A stretch of DNA of 64,000 bases, from NCBI RefSeq assembly GCF_900162665.1, contig NZ_LT727812.1, positions 205,649-269,648 of the forward strand, in the 5' to 3' direction. The notes under the pieces were generated by a model. That model was given only the letters and a program-made list of their open reading frames with translations, made no database searches and was not told the DNA's origin. Origin of the DNA: Oceanobacillus sojae. Its GTDB lineage: Bacteria; Bacillota; Bacilli; Bacillales; Amphibacillaceae. How positions within the stretch are numbered: the stretch's first letter is position 1; each line of letters opens with the position of its first letter. Positions 27,024 to 35,916 of this stretch are shown piece after piece. The position numbers were made by a program, and so were the translations under genes.

Positions 27024-28121
27024 CTACTGTCTATGATCTAAAATATTCCGTTCATTTATAATAAATTGGCTGCGGGAATTTTTCTTTGCCTGAATTCTTT
27101 CTTCCGCAAGACGGTCAGCTGCAATATATGTTGGTATTTGATCACGATTCGAAATCGCAAATACCTGCTCCAGGTTTTTGTATATACGCTGTACATTATG
27201 TAATGCACGCTCACGATTATAACCAATTAATTCATCAGCAACATTTATTACTCCGCCTGCATTAATCACATAATCCGGGGCATATAAAATTCCGTTTTGA
27301 TGCAGGATATCACCATGCTCTGGACTTTTCAGCTGATTATTAGCAGATCCTGCAACTACTTTGGCTTTTAGTCTCGGAATTGTATTATCATTAATGGTCG
27401 CACCAAGTGCACAAGGTGCATAGATATCACATTCCACATCGTAAATATCATCCGGGTCTACTGCTTTGGCATTAAAATCATTCTGCGCACGCTTCACTGC
27501 ATCCTTATTGATATCTGTTACTATTAATTCGGCACCTTCTTCATGCAATAATTTACATAAGCTGTAGGCAACATTTCCGACTCCTTGAACAGCAATCACT
27601 TTACCTTCTAAGGATTCTGTTCCGAAAGCCTCCTTAGCTGTTGCTTTCATTCCCTGGTATATTCCGAGTGCTGTAACCGGTGAAGGATTTCCTGCTGCTC
27701 CGCTGTAAGAAGTCACTCCTGTAACATATTCTGTTTCCAGCGCAATTTGATCCATGTCTGATTCATTTGTCCCTACATCTTCAGCAGTAATATATCTGCC
27801 GCTTAAGCTTTGGATATAACGTCCGAATGCACGGAACATTTCCGGATTCTTATCCTTCTTAGGATCTCCTATAATAACTGTTTTTCCGCCGCCAAGATCT
27901 AAACCGGCAGCAGCATTTTTATATGTCATTCCTTTTGCCAGCCGCAGGGCATCCTCAATTGCTTCTTCTTCTGAAGCATAGGTCCACATTCTGGTTCCTC
28001 CCAGTGCAGGCCCCAATGTTGTATCATGGATTGCGATAATAGCTTTCAGCCCGGATTGTTTATCCTGACAGAAAAGCAACTGCTCATAATCATATTTTTC
28101 CAAGTAATTAAAGATTTCCAT
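27024..28121 (-). CDS. bcd: Leucine dehydrogenase (branched-chain amino acid dehydrogenase)
   Basis: Deaminates Leu, Ile and Val to the keto acids used by the bkd complex. 365 residues. [11 protein letters not shown] carries the catalytic lysine near 80, [11 protein letters not shown] the catalytic Asp, [12 protein letters not shown] the NAD-binding glycine loop. The start at 28121 ([14 protein letters not shown]) fits the GGAGGGG 7 bases upstream; an open stretch to 28145 precedes it. In B. subtilis ptb lies between bkdR and bcd; here only 136 bp remain. Confidence 0.95.
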   Translation of the reverse strand: MEIFNYLEKYDYEQLLFCQDKQSGLKAIIAIHDTTLGPALGGTRMWTYASEEEAIEDALRLAKGMTYKNAAAGLDLGGGKTVIIGDPKKDKNPEMFRAFGRYIQSLSGRYITAEDVGTNESDMDQIALETEYVTGVTSYSGAAGNPSPVTALGIYQGMKATAKEAFGTESLEGKVIAVQGVGNVAYSLCKLLHEEGAELIVTDINKDAVKRAQNDFNAKAVDPDDIYDVECDIYAPCALGATINDNTIPRLKAKVVAGSANNQLKSPEHGDILHQNGILYAPDYVINAGGVINVADELIGYNRERALHNVQRIYKNLEQVFAISNRDQIPTYIAADRLAEERIQAKKNSRSQFIINERNILDHRQ

Positions 28122-28202
28122 ATTTACCCCTCCTGAATAAATCAACGATAAATTATTATCTAACTTATATTTATCTATAAAATTTTAAATATGCTTTAAA
28201 TC

Positions 28203-28251
28203 GGATGATTGTCCTCATCCACTATTTATATAACTCTGCAAAATATTGCAG
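28203..28251. promoter_or_regulatory. Two dyads between bkdR and bcd, possible regulator sites
   Basis: GGATGA-N6-TCATCC (28203-28220) and CTGCAA-N4-TTGCAG (28236-28251, 14 of 16 palindromic). The second begins 7 bp from the bkdR end and could be an operator for BkdR. No TGGCAC-N5-TTGCA (-24/-12) promoter was found in 28122-28257. A sigma-A promoter is not clear. The first may be the bkdR terminator stem, though no U-tract follows. Confidence 0.4.
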
Positions 28252-28257
28252 AATAAA

Positions 28258-30291
28258 TTACTCAATCTGATATTTTTCAAGCTTATAATACAGATTGCGA
28301 ACGGATATTTGTAAGACTTTTGCTGTTTTCGTCTTATTTTTATTACATTGCTGATAAACTTCCTGCAAATACATTTTTTCATAACGGTCCAGTGCTTCTT
28401 GTAATTTTAGCGGTTCCTCTGTTTCCACACTGCCTTCTGAAAACGTACTTTGTTTTGTTTGCAATTCCGGTAAATGAGAAGCCTCAATCTGTTCCTCTGT
28501 ATTACCAATAAATATCATAGAATGACTTATAACATTAGCCATTTCTCTTATATTACCCGGCCAATGATATTGCATCAGCTTATCCAGAGCTTCATCGGAT
28601 ATTCCTTGAACATTTTTCCCGTATTCTTCATTAAGCTGATAAATAATATGTTCTACCAGCATAGGGATATCCTCTTTCCGTTCTTTTAATGACGGAATGG
28701 ATATCGGCAGTTTATTAATTTGATAATACAGATCCTCCCGAAATTTCTTATTCATAACAGCTTTTTCTAAATTAATATTTGTCCCGGCAATAACACGGAC
28801 ATCAACAGAAACAGGCTTTGTTGCTCCAACAGGAACGACCTGGTTCTCTTTTAACACATGCAGTAATTTTTCCTGAATAGCTAAGGAGAGATTACCAATC
28901 TCATCAAGAAAGATGCTCCCGTTATTAGCCTGTTCAAACAATCCTTTCCGGCCTGTTAATTTCTCACCTGCTGCACCGAACAATTCTTTCTCAAGCATTG
29001 ATTCAGACAATGTTGAACAATTAACGCGGAGGAATTTATTATATTTGCGATTACTTTCATGATGTATAGCATGAGCGAACAGTTCTTTACCAGTGCCTGT
29101 TTCTCCTCTTAAAAGAACAATCGCGGGTGTCTTTGCGCCTACTTTTGCCTGTTCTAAAGCAAGTTTCATTTCTGGTGAATTACCGATAATATCATCAAAC
29201 GTATACCTTGCTTCCAAATTACGGATAATCTGTCTGGCTCTTTTTAACTCTTTTGTCACAGATTGTAATTCACTGACGTCATGAAGTACACCGACACTGC
29301 CTTTCATTTTTCCTTGAACAATAACCGGCGCAACATTTACAATGACATCTTTCCTTGCAGGACCAACCTTCATATGTACTCCGCGAACAGCACGGCGCGT
29401 TTTTAAAACCTTCAGATGTACACTGTCTCCTTCTGATATATCCACTGTTGCCGGTTTACCAATCACTTCATCTTCTGTTAAACCGGTTAAACGTGTATAA
29501 GCAGGATTAATGATTAAGCCGTTCCCATTCTCATCAACAACACTGATCGCTTCATCAGAGGATTTAATAATTGCCTCCAGCATTGTCTTTATTTCATTTA
29601 AGTCTGTATTCTCTTCTGCTAATTGAACTACCTCTGTAATATCCTTGAAAACAGCAAAAGCTCCTACCAGATCACCAGTTTTATTAATAATTGGTATACG
29701 TGATGCAATTACTTTCTTACCATTATCTAAAATCGTCTTCTGGTTTAATTCTTTTCTCTGACTCCTCAGAACATGTGACAAACGGCTGGTTTTCAATAAT
29801 TCTTTTACATGCTTTCCTTTGTAGTCTCTTTCCTTTTTGCCGAGAATCTGCTCCGCCCGACGATTTAGCAGCTGGACCTGCTCGTCTTTATTAACTACAA
29901 TCATGCCGTCATTCATATGATTTAAAATTAATTCCAGACGGCTTGCCTGTACCTTTACTTCATTCGTTAAAGTAGTCTTTTCATGAATTAATTCATAAAT
30001 AATATTTGCTACAGATCCGGGAATAATGATCGTTTTTCTTGGAAAGAGCTCAATCATTTTTTCAAATAAATCTTCCTCGCCTGTTACGTTTACAACAATA
30101 TCAATATTATGGTGGATCCACTCTTTCCATTCTGTACTTGTATGAATATTCATCTCTTCAGCTAACTTCATGGCAGGAGCATTCGGATCCTTGTCAACAA
30201 TTGCACAAATTTTCATTCGTTTTGTTTCTTTAAATAGGCGAAATAATGCTGTACCACCTTTTCCGGCGCCGACTATCAGAATTTGCTTCAT
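28258..30291 (-). CDS. bkdR: BkdR-like PAS/AAA+/Fis-HTH regulator of the bkd operon, with altered sigma-54 contact loop
   Basis: 677 residues. A Rossmann-like N-terminal domain (ILIVGAGKGG), two PAS domains (about 118-218 and 235-340), an AAA+ domain with Walker A GETGTGKE (396-403) and Walker B IFLDEIG, and a C-terminal Fis-type helix-turn-helix (about 645-672). The GAFTGA loop used to touch sigma-54 reads GEKLTG (442-447), and the Arg that follows FREDL by four residues is Gln (524). I infer lost sigma-54 activation. Start chosen 9 bases after AAGGTGG. Confidence 0.85.
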   Translation of the reverse strand: MKQILIVGAGKGGTALFRLFKETKRMKICAIVDKDPNAPAMKLAEEMNIHTSTEWKEWIHHNIDIVVNVTGEEDLFEKMIELFPRKTIIIPGSVANIIYELIHEKTTLTNEVKVQASRLELILNHMNDGMIVVNKDEQVQLLNRRAEQILGKKERDYKGKHVKELLKTSRLSHVLRSQRKELNQKTILDNGKKVIASRIPIINKTGDLVGAFAVFKDITEVVQLAEENTDLNEIKTMLEAIIKSSDEAISVVDENGNGLIINPAYTRLTGLTEDEVIGKPATVDISEGDSVHLKVLKTRRAVRGVHMKVGPARKDVIVNVAPVIVQGKMKGSVGVLHDVSELQSVTKELKRARQIIRNLEARYTFDDIIGNSPEMKLALEQAKVGAKTPAIVLLRGETGTGKELFAHAIHHESNRKYNKFLRVNCSTLSESMLEKELFGAAGEKLTGRKGLFEQANNGSIFLDEIGNLSLAIQEKLLHVLKENQVVPVGATKPVSVDVRVIAGTNINLEKAVMNKKFREDLYYQINKLPISIPSLKERKEDIPMLVEHIIYQLNEEYGKNVQGISDEALDKLMQYHWPGNIREMANVISHSMIFIGNTEEQIEASHLPELQTKQSTFSEGSVETEEPLKLQEALDRYEKMYLQEVYQQCNKNKTKTAKVLQISVRNLYYKLEKYQIE

Positions 30292-30491
30292 ACTTTTCAT
30301 CCACCTTGAATTTATTTGCACACTTTCATCATACGATACCGTGCATAATTTAGCAAACGAATTCTATTTCTATTTTTCGACTTATTTTGATATACTTATG
30401 TCGACGCTAAAAAAAAGTGGAAATACATATTGGTTTAAAAGTGCTCAGCAGAAAAAGTTATTGGAACTATATATAAAGGAGTTCGAGTTTT

Positions 30492-30725
30492 ATGCAAAGA
30501 AACCTTGCTTTAATCATCCTGTTTATTCCCGGGCTGATTGCAGCTTTTGGCATTAAATTAATGCGTGATACACTTTTTAATGAGTTCTACCCTATTTTTA
30601 TCTACGGAAGTATTCAATTTATCGTTGGCCTGATATTATTTGCAGGCGGGCTGGTTTTTCTCGGCGGTTTTATCATTTATAGGGATAGAAAGAAACGTAA
30701 TCAGGAAAGAAAAACGCAAAGCTGA
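30492..30725 (+). CDS. yqzF: DUF2627 small membrane protein (YqzF)
   Basis: 77 residues with two hydrophobic segments (about 6-22 and 35-60) and a basic C-terminal tail (RDRKKRNQERKTQS), so it likely sits in the membrane with its tail inside. Divergent from bkdR. The name comes from its place near the bkd region. Function unknown. AAAGGAG precedes the ATG. Confidence 0.75.
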   Translation: MQRNLALIILFIPGLIAAFGIKLMRDTLFNEFYPIFIYGSIQFIVGLILFAGGLVFLGGFIIYRDRKKRNQERKTQS

Positions 30726-30758
30726 AAAATTCTGTTCTATATAGAGACAGAATTTTTT
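30725..30758 (+). terminator. Terminator of yqzF
   Basis: AAAAATTCTGT pairs with ACAGAATTTTT around CTCTATATAGAG; T-run at the end. It begins at the stop codon. Confidence 0.8.
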
Positions 30759-31075
30759 ATTTTATTGCGGAAAATCAACTGTAAAAGTACCGCTCACTGA
30801 AGTTTCATTTATATATACAGCTTGAATTTATACTTTGAAAAACCTCATATATACTCTAATGATTCATTTTTAAACCTTGTTTTTTATTCCAGATTAACTG
30901 AAATTGTAATTTTGAAATTAATTAAAGAGAATGAAAGCGTTATTTTCGCTATTTTTCTTTCTTTTTTTCGTTTTCCTCTTTAATTTAACAGAAAATATGT
31001 TATATTAATAAAAATATAAAATACCACGTATTATATCTTCATATTATTATAGTCGTTTATGGAGGAAATTTTGAA
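30759..31075 (+). promoter_or_regulatory. AT-rich leader of the aspartokinase gene
   Basis: 317 bases. A long imperfect stem pairs AATTAAAGAG (30921-30930) with a CTCTTTAATT near 30975. TGAAAGCGTTATTT (30933-30946) resembles a cre site at 12 of 14 positions. No lysine riboswitch sequence landmarks were seen. A weak -10 like TTATATTAA near 30999 may start transcription. Confidence 0.35.
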
Positions 31076-32485
31076 ATGGGGGATCATCAAATGAAAGTAG
31101 CAAAATTTGGAGGAAGTTCTGTAGCAAATGCAACACAAATTAAAAAGGTAGCGAACATAATTAAGTCAGATCCCTCCCGAAAGGTTATTGTTGTATCTGC
31201 ACCAGGAAAGCGTTTCTCCGATGATGTAAAAATGACGGATTTGCTAATAGACCTTTGCTATGCAAAACAAAATAATCAAGATTATAAGCTGCATTTGCAT
31301 AGAATCATGGATAGATTTCAAGAAATTATAAATGATTTAGAGCTGGGCAATGATATTTTAGAAGATATCCAGCAAACAATCGAAAAATATCTGCAATTCG
31401 ATACATCGCCTTTAGGACAGCTTGATGCATTAAAATCTATTGGAGAAGACAGCTCTGCTAAAATAGTAAGTGCTTATTTACAACGTTTGGGCCTAAATGC
31501 AAGCTATGTTAATCCGAAAGAGGCAGGAATTTTTGTAAGTAATGAGCCTGGGCAGGCACAGCTTTTGCCTGAAAGCTTTTCTATTATTTATCAGCTCCGT
31601 GAACGTGACGGTGTTTCCGTAGTTCCGGGATTCTTTGGTTATTCTAAAGAAAATGATTTAGTTACCTTCTCGCGTGGCGGATCAGATATTACAGGAGCTA
31701 TTCTTGCTGCCGGTACCAAAGCTGGTTTGTATGAAAATTTCACAGATGTAGATTCTGTTTTTGCGGTAAACCCGAATTTCGTGGAAAATCCAAAGGATAT
31801 TACCGAATTAACCTATAAGGAAATGCGGGAGCTTTCTTATGCAGGTTTTTCTGTTTTTCATGATGAAGCACTTATCCCTGCTTTTAAAGAGCAAATCCCT
31901 GTTTGCATTAAAAATACAAACAATCCGGAGGCGCCCGGAACCATGATTGTTGCTGAAAGAGATGCTACAGACCAATGTGTCGTCGGTATTGCAAGTGATG
32001 TCGGCTTCTGCAGCTTATACGTAAGTAAATTTTTAATGAACCGTGAAGTCGGTTTTGGCAGAAAGCTTCTGAACATTTTTGAAGATGAAGGAATTTCCTT
32101 TGAGCATGCTCCTTCCGGAATTGATGATATGTCTGTGATCTTTAGAGATCACCGGTTCACTCCAGATAAAGAGCAGGTTGTTATTGATAGGATTCGTAAT
32201 GAATTGCAGGTGGATACCGTAAGTATTCATCGTGATTTAGCTGTAATTATGGTTGTTGGGGAAGGGTTGGTAAATACGATTGGTGTTGCCGCTAAAGCGA
32301 CAGCCTCCTTTGCCAAAGCAGGTATTAATATTGATATGATTAACCAGGGCTCTTCTGAAGTATCCATGATGTTCGGCGTTCATGCCGTTGATTTGGAAAA
32401 AGCGATTCAATCACTGTATAAAGAATTTTTTACGGAGGATGAATCCAATTTAGAATTCCCTTCTATATCCGCTAAAAGACATTAG
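31076..32485 (+). CDS. Aspartate kinase
   Basis: Phosphorylates aspartate, first step to lysine, threonine, methionine and diaminopimelate. 469 residues. KFGGSSVA opens the kinase domain, with SRGGSDITGA further on, followed by two C-terminal ACT domains (CVVGIASDVGFCSLYVSKF and IGVAAKATASFAKAGINIDMINQGSSEVSMMFGV). The length and insertion pattern resemble the single-chain class III type (YclM) rather than LysC. GGAGG lies 10 bases before ATG 31076; the ATG 15 bases later (KVAKFGG) is an alternative. Monocistronic, as a strong terminator follows. Confidence 0.92.
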   Translation: MGDHQMKVAKFGGSSVANATQIKKVANIIKSDPSRKVIVVSAPGKRFSDDVKMTDLLIDLCYAKQNNQDYKLHLHRIMDRFQEIINDLELGNDILEDIQQTIEKYLQFDTSPLGQLDALKSIGEDSSAKIVSAYLQRLGLNASYVNPKEAGIFVSNEPGQAQLLPESFSIIYQLRERDGVSVVPGFFGYSKENDLVTFSRGGSDITGAILAAGTKAGLYENFTDVDSVFAVNPNFVENPKDITELTYKEMRELSYAGFSVFHDEALIPAFKEQIPVCIKNTNNPEAPGTMIVAERDATDQCVVGIASDVGFCSLYVSKFLMNREVGFGRKLLNIFEDEGISFEHAPSGIDDMSVIFRDHRFTPDKEQVVIDRIRNELQVDTVSIHRDLAVIMVVGEGLVNTIGVAAKATASFAKAGINIDMINQGSSEVSMMFGVHAVDLEKAIQSLYKEFFTEDESNLEFPSISAKRH

Positions 32486-32493
32486 AATTTTTG

Positions 32494-32538
32494 AAGCACC
32501 GCTCTAAACAGACAGTCTGTTTAGAGCGGTGCTTTTTA
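32494..32538 (+). terminator. Terminator of the aspartokinase gene
   Basis: 20-bp perfect arms (32494-32513 with 32515-32534), GC-rich at the base, then TTT. It begins 8 bp past the stop. Confidence 0.92.
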
Positions 32539-32621
32539 TATACTGGAACAACCAATTTACGAAACATAATATCGCTTTCAAACGTATAATAGCTATCTTC
32601 TGACAGAGAGGTGGCTTATTT

Positions 32622-33116
32622 ATGAAAAATGCTAAAAAAGTTATTTCGTTATTTGCAATATCTTGCATGCTTTGTATTATTGTCGGGCCGATGGCTATAT
32701 GGGTTGTTTATCAAAAGGCGGCTTTTCCAGGGGAATTAACTTCAAGTGAAATAGCAGCAAGTGAGACTTTTTCACCTGCAGATCATCGGAAGGATACAGA
32801 AATTTGGGCATACCCGGTCACAACCAATCTCAATGAAGTACATTGTGTTACAGAAAAGGATGATCAAGAAATCCCTTTGAACTCCAAAAATACAGAAGTC
32901 GCCTTTTCTGATACAAAGGTAACGCATCTTTTTACAAATGATGGCGAATACTCACATTTTGACCGTATACAATGTCAAGGCGGAGGATTAGAATCCATTT
33001 TTATTTCCTCTCACTTCTCTGGTCAGACAGCATATCGTTTAATTATTGCTGTCTCTATAGCTACACCTGTTTTAGTTGGAACAGGATTTATTCTATATCG
33101 CAGAAATCAGCGGTAA
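32622..33116 (+). CDS. Hypothetical two-TM protein
   Basis: 164 residues. Membrane helices at about 7-30 and 139-158, with a roughly 108-residue outer domain between and a short basic tail. The outer domain has two cysteines (VHCVTE and RIQCQGG) that could form a disulfide. No family recognised. AGAGGTGG precedes the ATG at a usual distance. Composition resembles its neighbours, and a terminator-like hairpin lies about 230 bases later. Confidence 0.7.
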   Translation: MKNAKKVISLFAISCMLCIIVGPMAIWVVYQKAAFPGELTSSEIAASETFSPADHRKDTEIWAYPVTTNLNEVHCVTEKDDQEIPLNSKNTEVAFSDTKVTHLFTNDGEYSHFDRIQCQGGGLESIFISSHFSGQTAYRLIIAVSIATPVLVGTGFILYRRNQR

Positions 33117-33347
33117 TCCATGAAAGTGCATTTTCAGATAAAATTCATCTCATTTTTGTTATCGATTTGATAGCAAACTTGAAGTCCTGATATGAAATAA
33201 TTTTATTGTTCATTAAGAATAATTACTGCTGTTTTAGACTATTTGTCATCTATTAAATGATTTTCTAATTTTTTGTATTTTCTTTTAATAATATTGTATT
33301 TATTTGGGAATTTTTAATTAAACTCCTTATTCTTATGTTAAAATAAC

Positions 33348-33378
33348 AAAGGACTGTTTTAGACGAGCAGCCCTTTTT
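33348..33378 (+). terminator. Candidate terminator downstream of the hypothetical gene
   Basis: AAAGGACTG pairs (one mismatch) with CAGCCCTTT around a 11-base loop; TTTTT at the end. Confidence 0.5.
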
Positions 33379-33413
33379 ATCGCACACAACCAGAAACCTC
33401 AGCGCCATTTCAC

Positions 33414-33476
33414 ATCAAAAAAAGATACAGTGCAAGAACAAAAGTCCCTGCACTGTATCTTAAAAAATCCATTATG
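33414..33476. repeat. Left flanking repeat of the toxin-antitoxin cassette (terminator-like hairpin)
   Basis: Contains GATACAGTGCA pairing with TGCACTGTATC, and AAAAAATCCATTAT at the right. It is a near copy of 34389-34454, about 90% alike, with the hairpin preserved by paired changes. Between 33117 and 33611 I see no gene. See findings. Confidence 0.75.
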
Positions 33477-33611
33477 ATGTGGTATGATTTTTTCCGCTTT
33501 CGTTAGAAGTATTCAGTAGTCAGAACCGTTCACAAAGGCTGCATCCTTTTTGGAAAGAAGAACACTGGGGCTCTTTTACACATCATGAGCCATAGGCATT
33601 GTCTGTATTAC

Positions 33612-34019
33612 TCATCGTGCTGTTGAATACTCTTTTATCCATTCCGCAATATCCTCAATAGACGGCTTTTCATTCACAACGAAAACAGTATAGTCTTCTG
33701 CTTCTTTTTGGTTCACAAGAAATTGATAGCCATTTAACCATAAAAATTGTTTCATACATGCGAAACCGGTCCTTTTATTACCATTATGGAAAGCGTGATT
33801 TTGAGATATACTGGCATATAACGCAGCAGCTTTATCGAATATTCCCGGGTATGCATCACTGCCTAAAACTGATTGTTGAGGCCTGCCTAATGCACTTAAT
33901 AATAAATGTCTTTCCTTAACCCCTATTTGTTCTTTAGGTGTATACTTCTTAATAATGGCAGCATTTAATATGATAGCTTCTTTTTCAGTTAAATAACGAG
34001 GGTTTAATTGATCTGTCAT
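33612..34019 (-). CDS. doc: Doc/Fic family toxin (death on curing)
   Basis: Type II toxin. Doc inactivates EF-Tu by phosphorylation. 135 residues with the Fic core HAFHNGNKRTG at 75-85, the Doc-type His, Asn, Lys and Arg, and LSALGRPQQSVLGSDAYP before it. Start ATG overlaps the antitoxin TAA by one base (TAATG), so the pair is coupled. Partner antitoxin upstream. Similar length to P1 Doc (126). It lies between two copies of a terminator hairpin. Confidence 0.88.
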   Translation of the reverse strand: MTDQLNPRYLTEKEAIILNAAIIKKYTPKEQIGVKERHLLLSALGRPQQSVLGSDAYPGIFDKAAALYASISQNHAFHNGNKRTGFACMKQFLWLNGYQFLVNQKEAEDYTVFVVNEKPSIEDIAEWIKEYSTAR

Positions 34020-34285
34020 TATCTATCTGCAAGGTTCCTCAAAGTATCATCATAATTCTCGAACAGATCTTGTAAACCGTCTAAAAAATCTTGATCGATG
34101 TCATTTAGAACATCTAAATTTAATTCTTTGTATCTTTTTACTGAAACGCTGCCATCTTCCTTTAATTCAAATCTTATATCATCACCTTGTTGCGCTTTCA
34201 AGTGCTTCAACACTTCTGGCGGAAGTGTTATTCCAAGGCTGTTACCAATTTTTGTTATTTTTCTTTCCACGTGTTTCACCGCCAT
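34019..34285 (-). CDS. AbrB/MazE-type antitoxin paired with Doc
   Basis: 88 residues. N-terminal SpoVT-AbrB swapped-hairpin DNA-binding domain (ERKITKIGNSLGITLPPEVLKHLKAQQGDDI, about 6-38) and an acidic C-terminal tail (LDVLNDIDQDFLDGLQDLFENYDD) that likely wraps Doc. First in the operon; AGGAGGAA Shine-Dalgarno. The combination of an AbrB-type antitoxin with a Doc-type toxin, in place of a Phd-type, is known in Firmicutes. It probably represses its own promoter through the repeated sites upstream. Confidence 0.88.
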   Translation of the reverse strand: MAVKHVERKITKIGNSLGITLPPEVLKHLKAQQGDDIRFELKEDGSVSVKRYKELNLDVLNDIDQDFLDGLQDLFENYDDTLRNLADR

Positions 34286-34327
34286 TTCTTTTCCTCCTAT
34301 CTTTATCTAAAACAGCAAAAAGTATAA

Positions 34328-34379
34328 CTTATAATGTAATAACCGTTATAACAATTCGTATTTATTATAACGTAATAAG
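34328..34379 (-). promoter_or_regulatory. Promoter/operator repeats of the toxin-antitoxin operon
   Basis: TTATAANGTAATAA occurs at 34329-34342 and again at 34365-34378, 36 bp apart. GTTATAAC (34345-34352) is a palindrome between them. Repeats 43-92 bases upstream of the antitoxin start suit autorepression. Confidence 0.55.
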
Positions 34380-34388
34380 TAGTAATTA

Positions 34389-34454
34389 GTCAATAAAAAA
34401 AGATACTGGCAAGAATAAATAGTCCCTGCACAGTATCTTAAAAAATCCATTATT
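34389..34454. repeat. Right flanking repeat and glnA terminator
   Basis: AAGATACTG ... CAGTATCTT with CCCTGCAC in the loop side and AAAAAATCCATTAT at the right. It lies 38 bp past the glnA stop with an A-run on the left, so on the minus strand it ends in T7 and works as the glnRA terminator. Near copy of 33414-33476. Confidence 0.75.
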
Positions 34455-34491
34455 GATCAGAATTTAATAAATAAAATCCCTTTTGTTTGTA

Positions 34492-35829
34492 TTAATAGTT
34501 CGTCAAATACTGCTCGCGCTCCCATGGGTGCACCGTAGTACGGAACATATCCCACTCGATATCCTTCGCTTCAATAAAGTGTTCAAATAAATGCTCACCT
34601 AAGGAATCTACCAGCACTTCATCCTGTTCAAGCAGGTTCATAGCTTCCTTCAATGTTGACGGTAAATCTTTTACACCATTTTCTTCACGTTCTTTTTTAT
34701 TCATGACGTAGATATTGCGGTCAACAGACTCTGGAACTTCTAATTCTCTCTTAATACCATCCAAACCGGAAGCCAACAGAACAGATAACGCCATGTATGG
34801 GTTCGCTGTCGGATCCACACTGCGGACTTCTACACGCGTACTTAATCCGCGGGAGCTTGGAATACGTACAAGCGGACTGCGGTTTGAAGCTGACCACGCT
34901 ACATAACAAGGTGCTTCATAGCCCGGTACCAATCGTTTATACGAGTTAACTGTCGGATTTGTTACTGCAGTAAAGTTTGTTGCGTGATCAATGATTCCGG
35001 CAATAAACTGATAAGCTGTTTTACTTAACTCCAGCTCACCTTTTGTATCATAGAATTTATTTTCTTTACCGGCAAAAAGAGACATGTTCACATGCATTCC
35101 GGAACCGTTCACTCCAAATAAAGGCTTCGGCATAAATGTTGCATGCAGATTATGCTTTCTGGCAATTGTTTTTACTACTAATTTAAAGGTTTGAATATCA
35201 TCCGCATGCTTTATTGCATCCGAGTATTTAAAATCAATTTCATGCTGCCCCGGTGCAACCTCATGGTGGGATGCTTCAATCTCAAAGCCCATTTCTTCAA
35301 GCTCTAAAACAATATCACGGCGGCAGTTTTCACCCAAGTCGGTTGGGGCTAAATCAAAATAGCCGCCATGGTCATTTAATTCCAATGTAGGTTCTCTATT
35401 TTCATCCAGTTTAAATAAGAAGAACTCCGGCTCTGCACCAATATTAAACGCATCAAACCCTAATTCCTCCATTTTTTCCAGGTTGCGCTTCAGGTTATAG
35501 CGCGGGCAGCCTGCGAATGGAGTACCATCCGGATTATAGATGTCACAGATAAAGCGCGCCACTTTTCCTTTTTCAGAAGTCCAAGGAAATACGATGAAGG
35601 TATCCAAATCCGGGTGCAGGAGCATATCTGACTCCTCAATACGTACAAACCCTTCAATACTGGATCCATCAAAAGCCATTTTATTATCTAAGGCTTTGTT
35701 TAATTGGCTTAAAGGAATTTCAACATTTTTAATCGTCCCGAGCATATCTGTAAACTGCAGACGAATAAAACGTACATTCTCCTTCTTAATCTGACTTATA
35801 ATTTCTTCTTTGGTTAATTTCTTAGCCAT
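34492..35829 (-). CDS. glnA: Glutamine synthetase type I
   Basis: Makes glutamine from glutamate, ammonium and ATP. 445 residues (start MAKKLTKEE at 35829 with AGGAGGAG; a 16-residue upstream extension lacks a site). Substrate and metal motifs: [53 protein letters not shown] and the flap region. Feedback-inhibited GlnA is also the sensor that activates GlnR and TnrA in Bacillus. Second in glnR-glnA. Confidence 0.97.
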   Translation of the reverse strand: MAKKLTKEEIISQIKKENVRFIRLQFTDMLGTIKNVEIPLSQLNKALDNKMAFDGSSIEGFVRIEESDMLLHPDLDTFIVFPWTSEKGKVARFICDIYNPDGTPFAGCPRYNLKRNLEKMEELGFDAFNIGAEPEFFLFKLDENREPTLELNDHGGYFDLAPTDLGENCRRDIVLELEEMGFEIEASHHEVAPGQHEIDFKYSDAIKHADDIQTFKLVVKTIARKHNLHATFMPKPLFGVNGSGMHVNMSLFAGKENKFYDTKGELELSKTAYQFIAGIIDHATNFTAVTNPTVNSYKRLVPGYEAPCYVAWSASNRSPLVRIPSSRGLSTRVEVRSVDPTANPYMALSVLLASGLDGIKRELEVPESVDRNIYVMNKKEREENGVKDLPSTLKEAMNLLEQDEVLVDSLGEHLFEHFIEAKDIEWDMFRTTVHPWEREQYLTNY

Positions 35830-35916
35830 TTGTTCTCCTCCTAAAAATCTTTGATAATATGAAAAGAAAGTCTTCACTACATTGGATGTGCAGTCAGAAA
35901 TCTTTTTAACCTGATA

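Noticed and set aside
30759-31075. Lysine riboswitch before the aspartokinase
   Set aside because: I looked for the usual core motifs and paired helices and saw none; the leader is too AT-rich.
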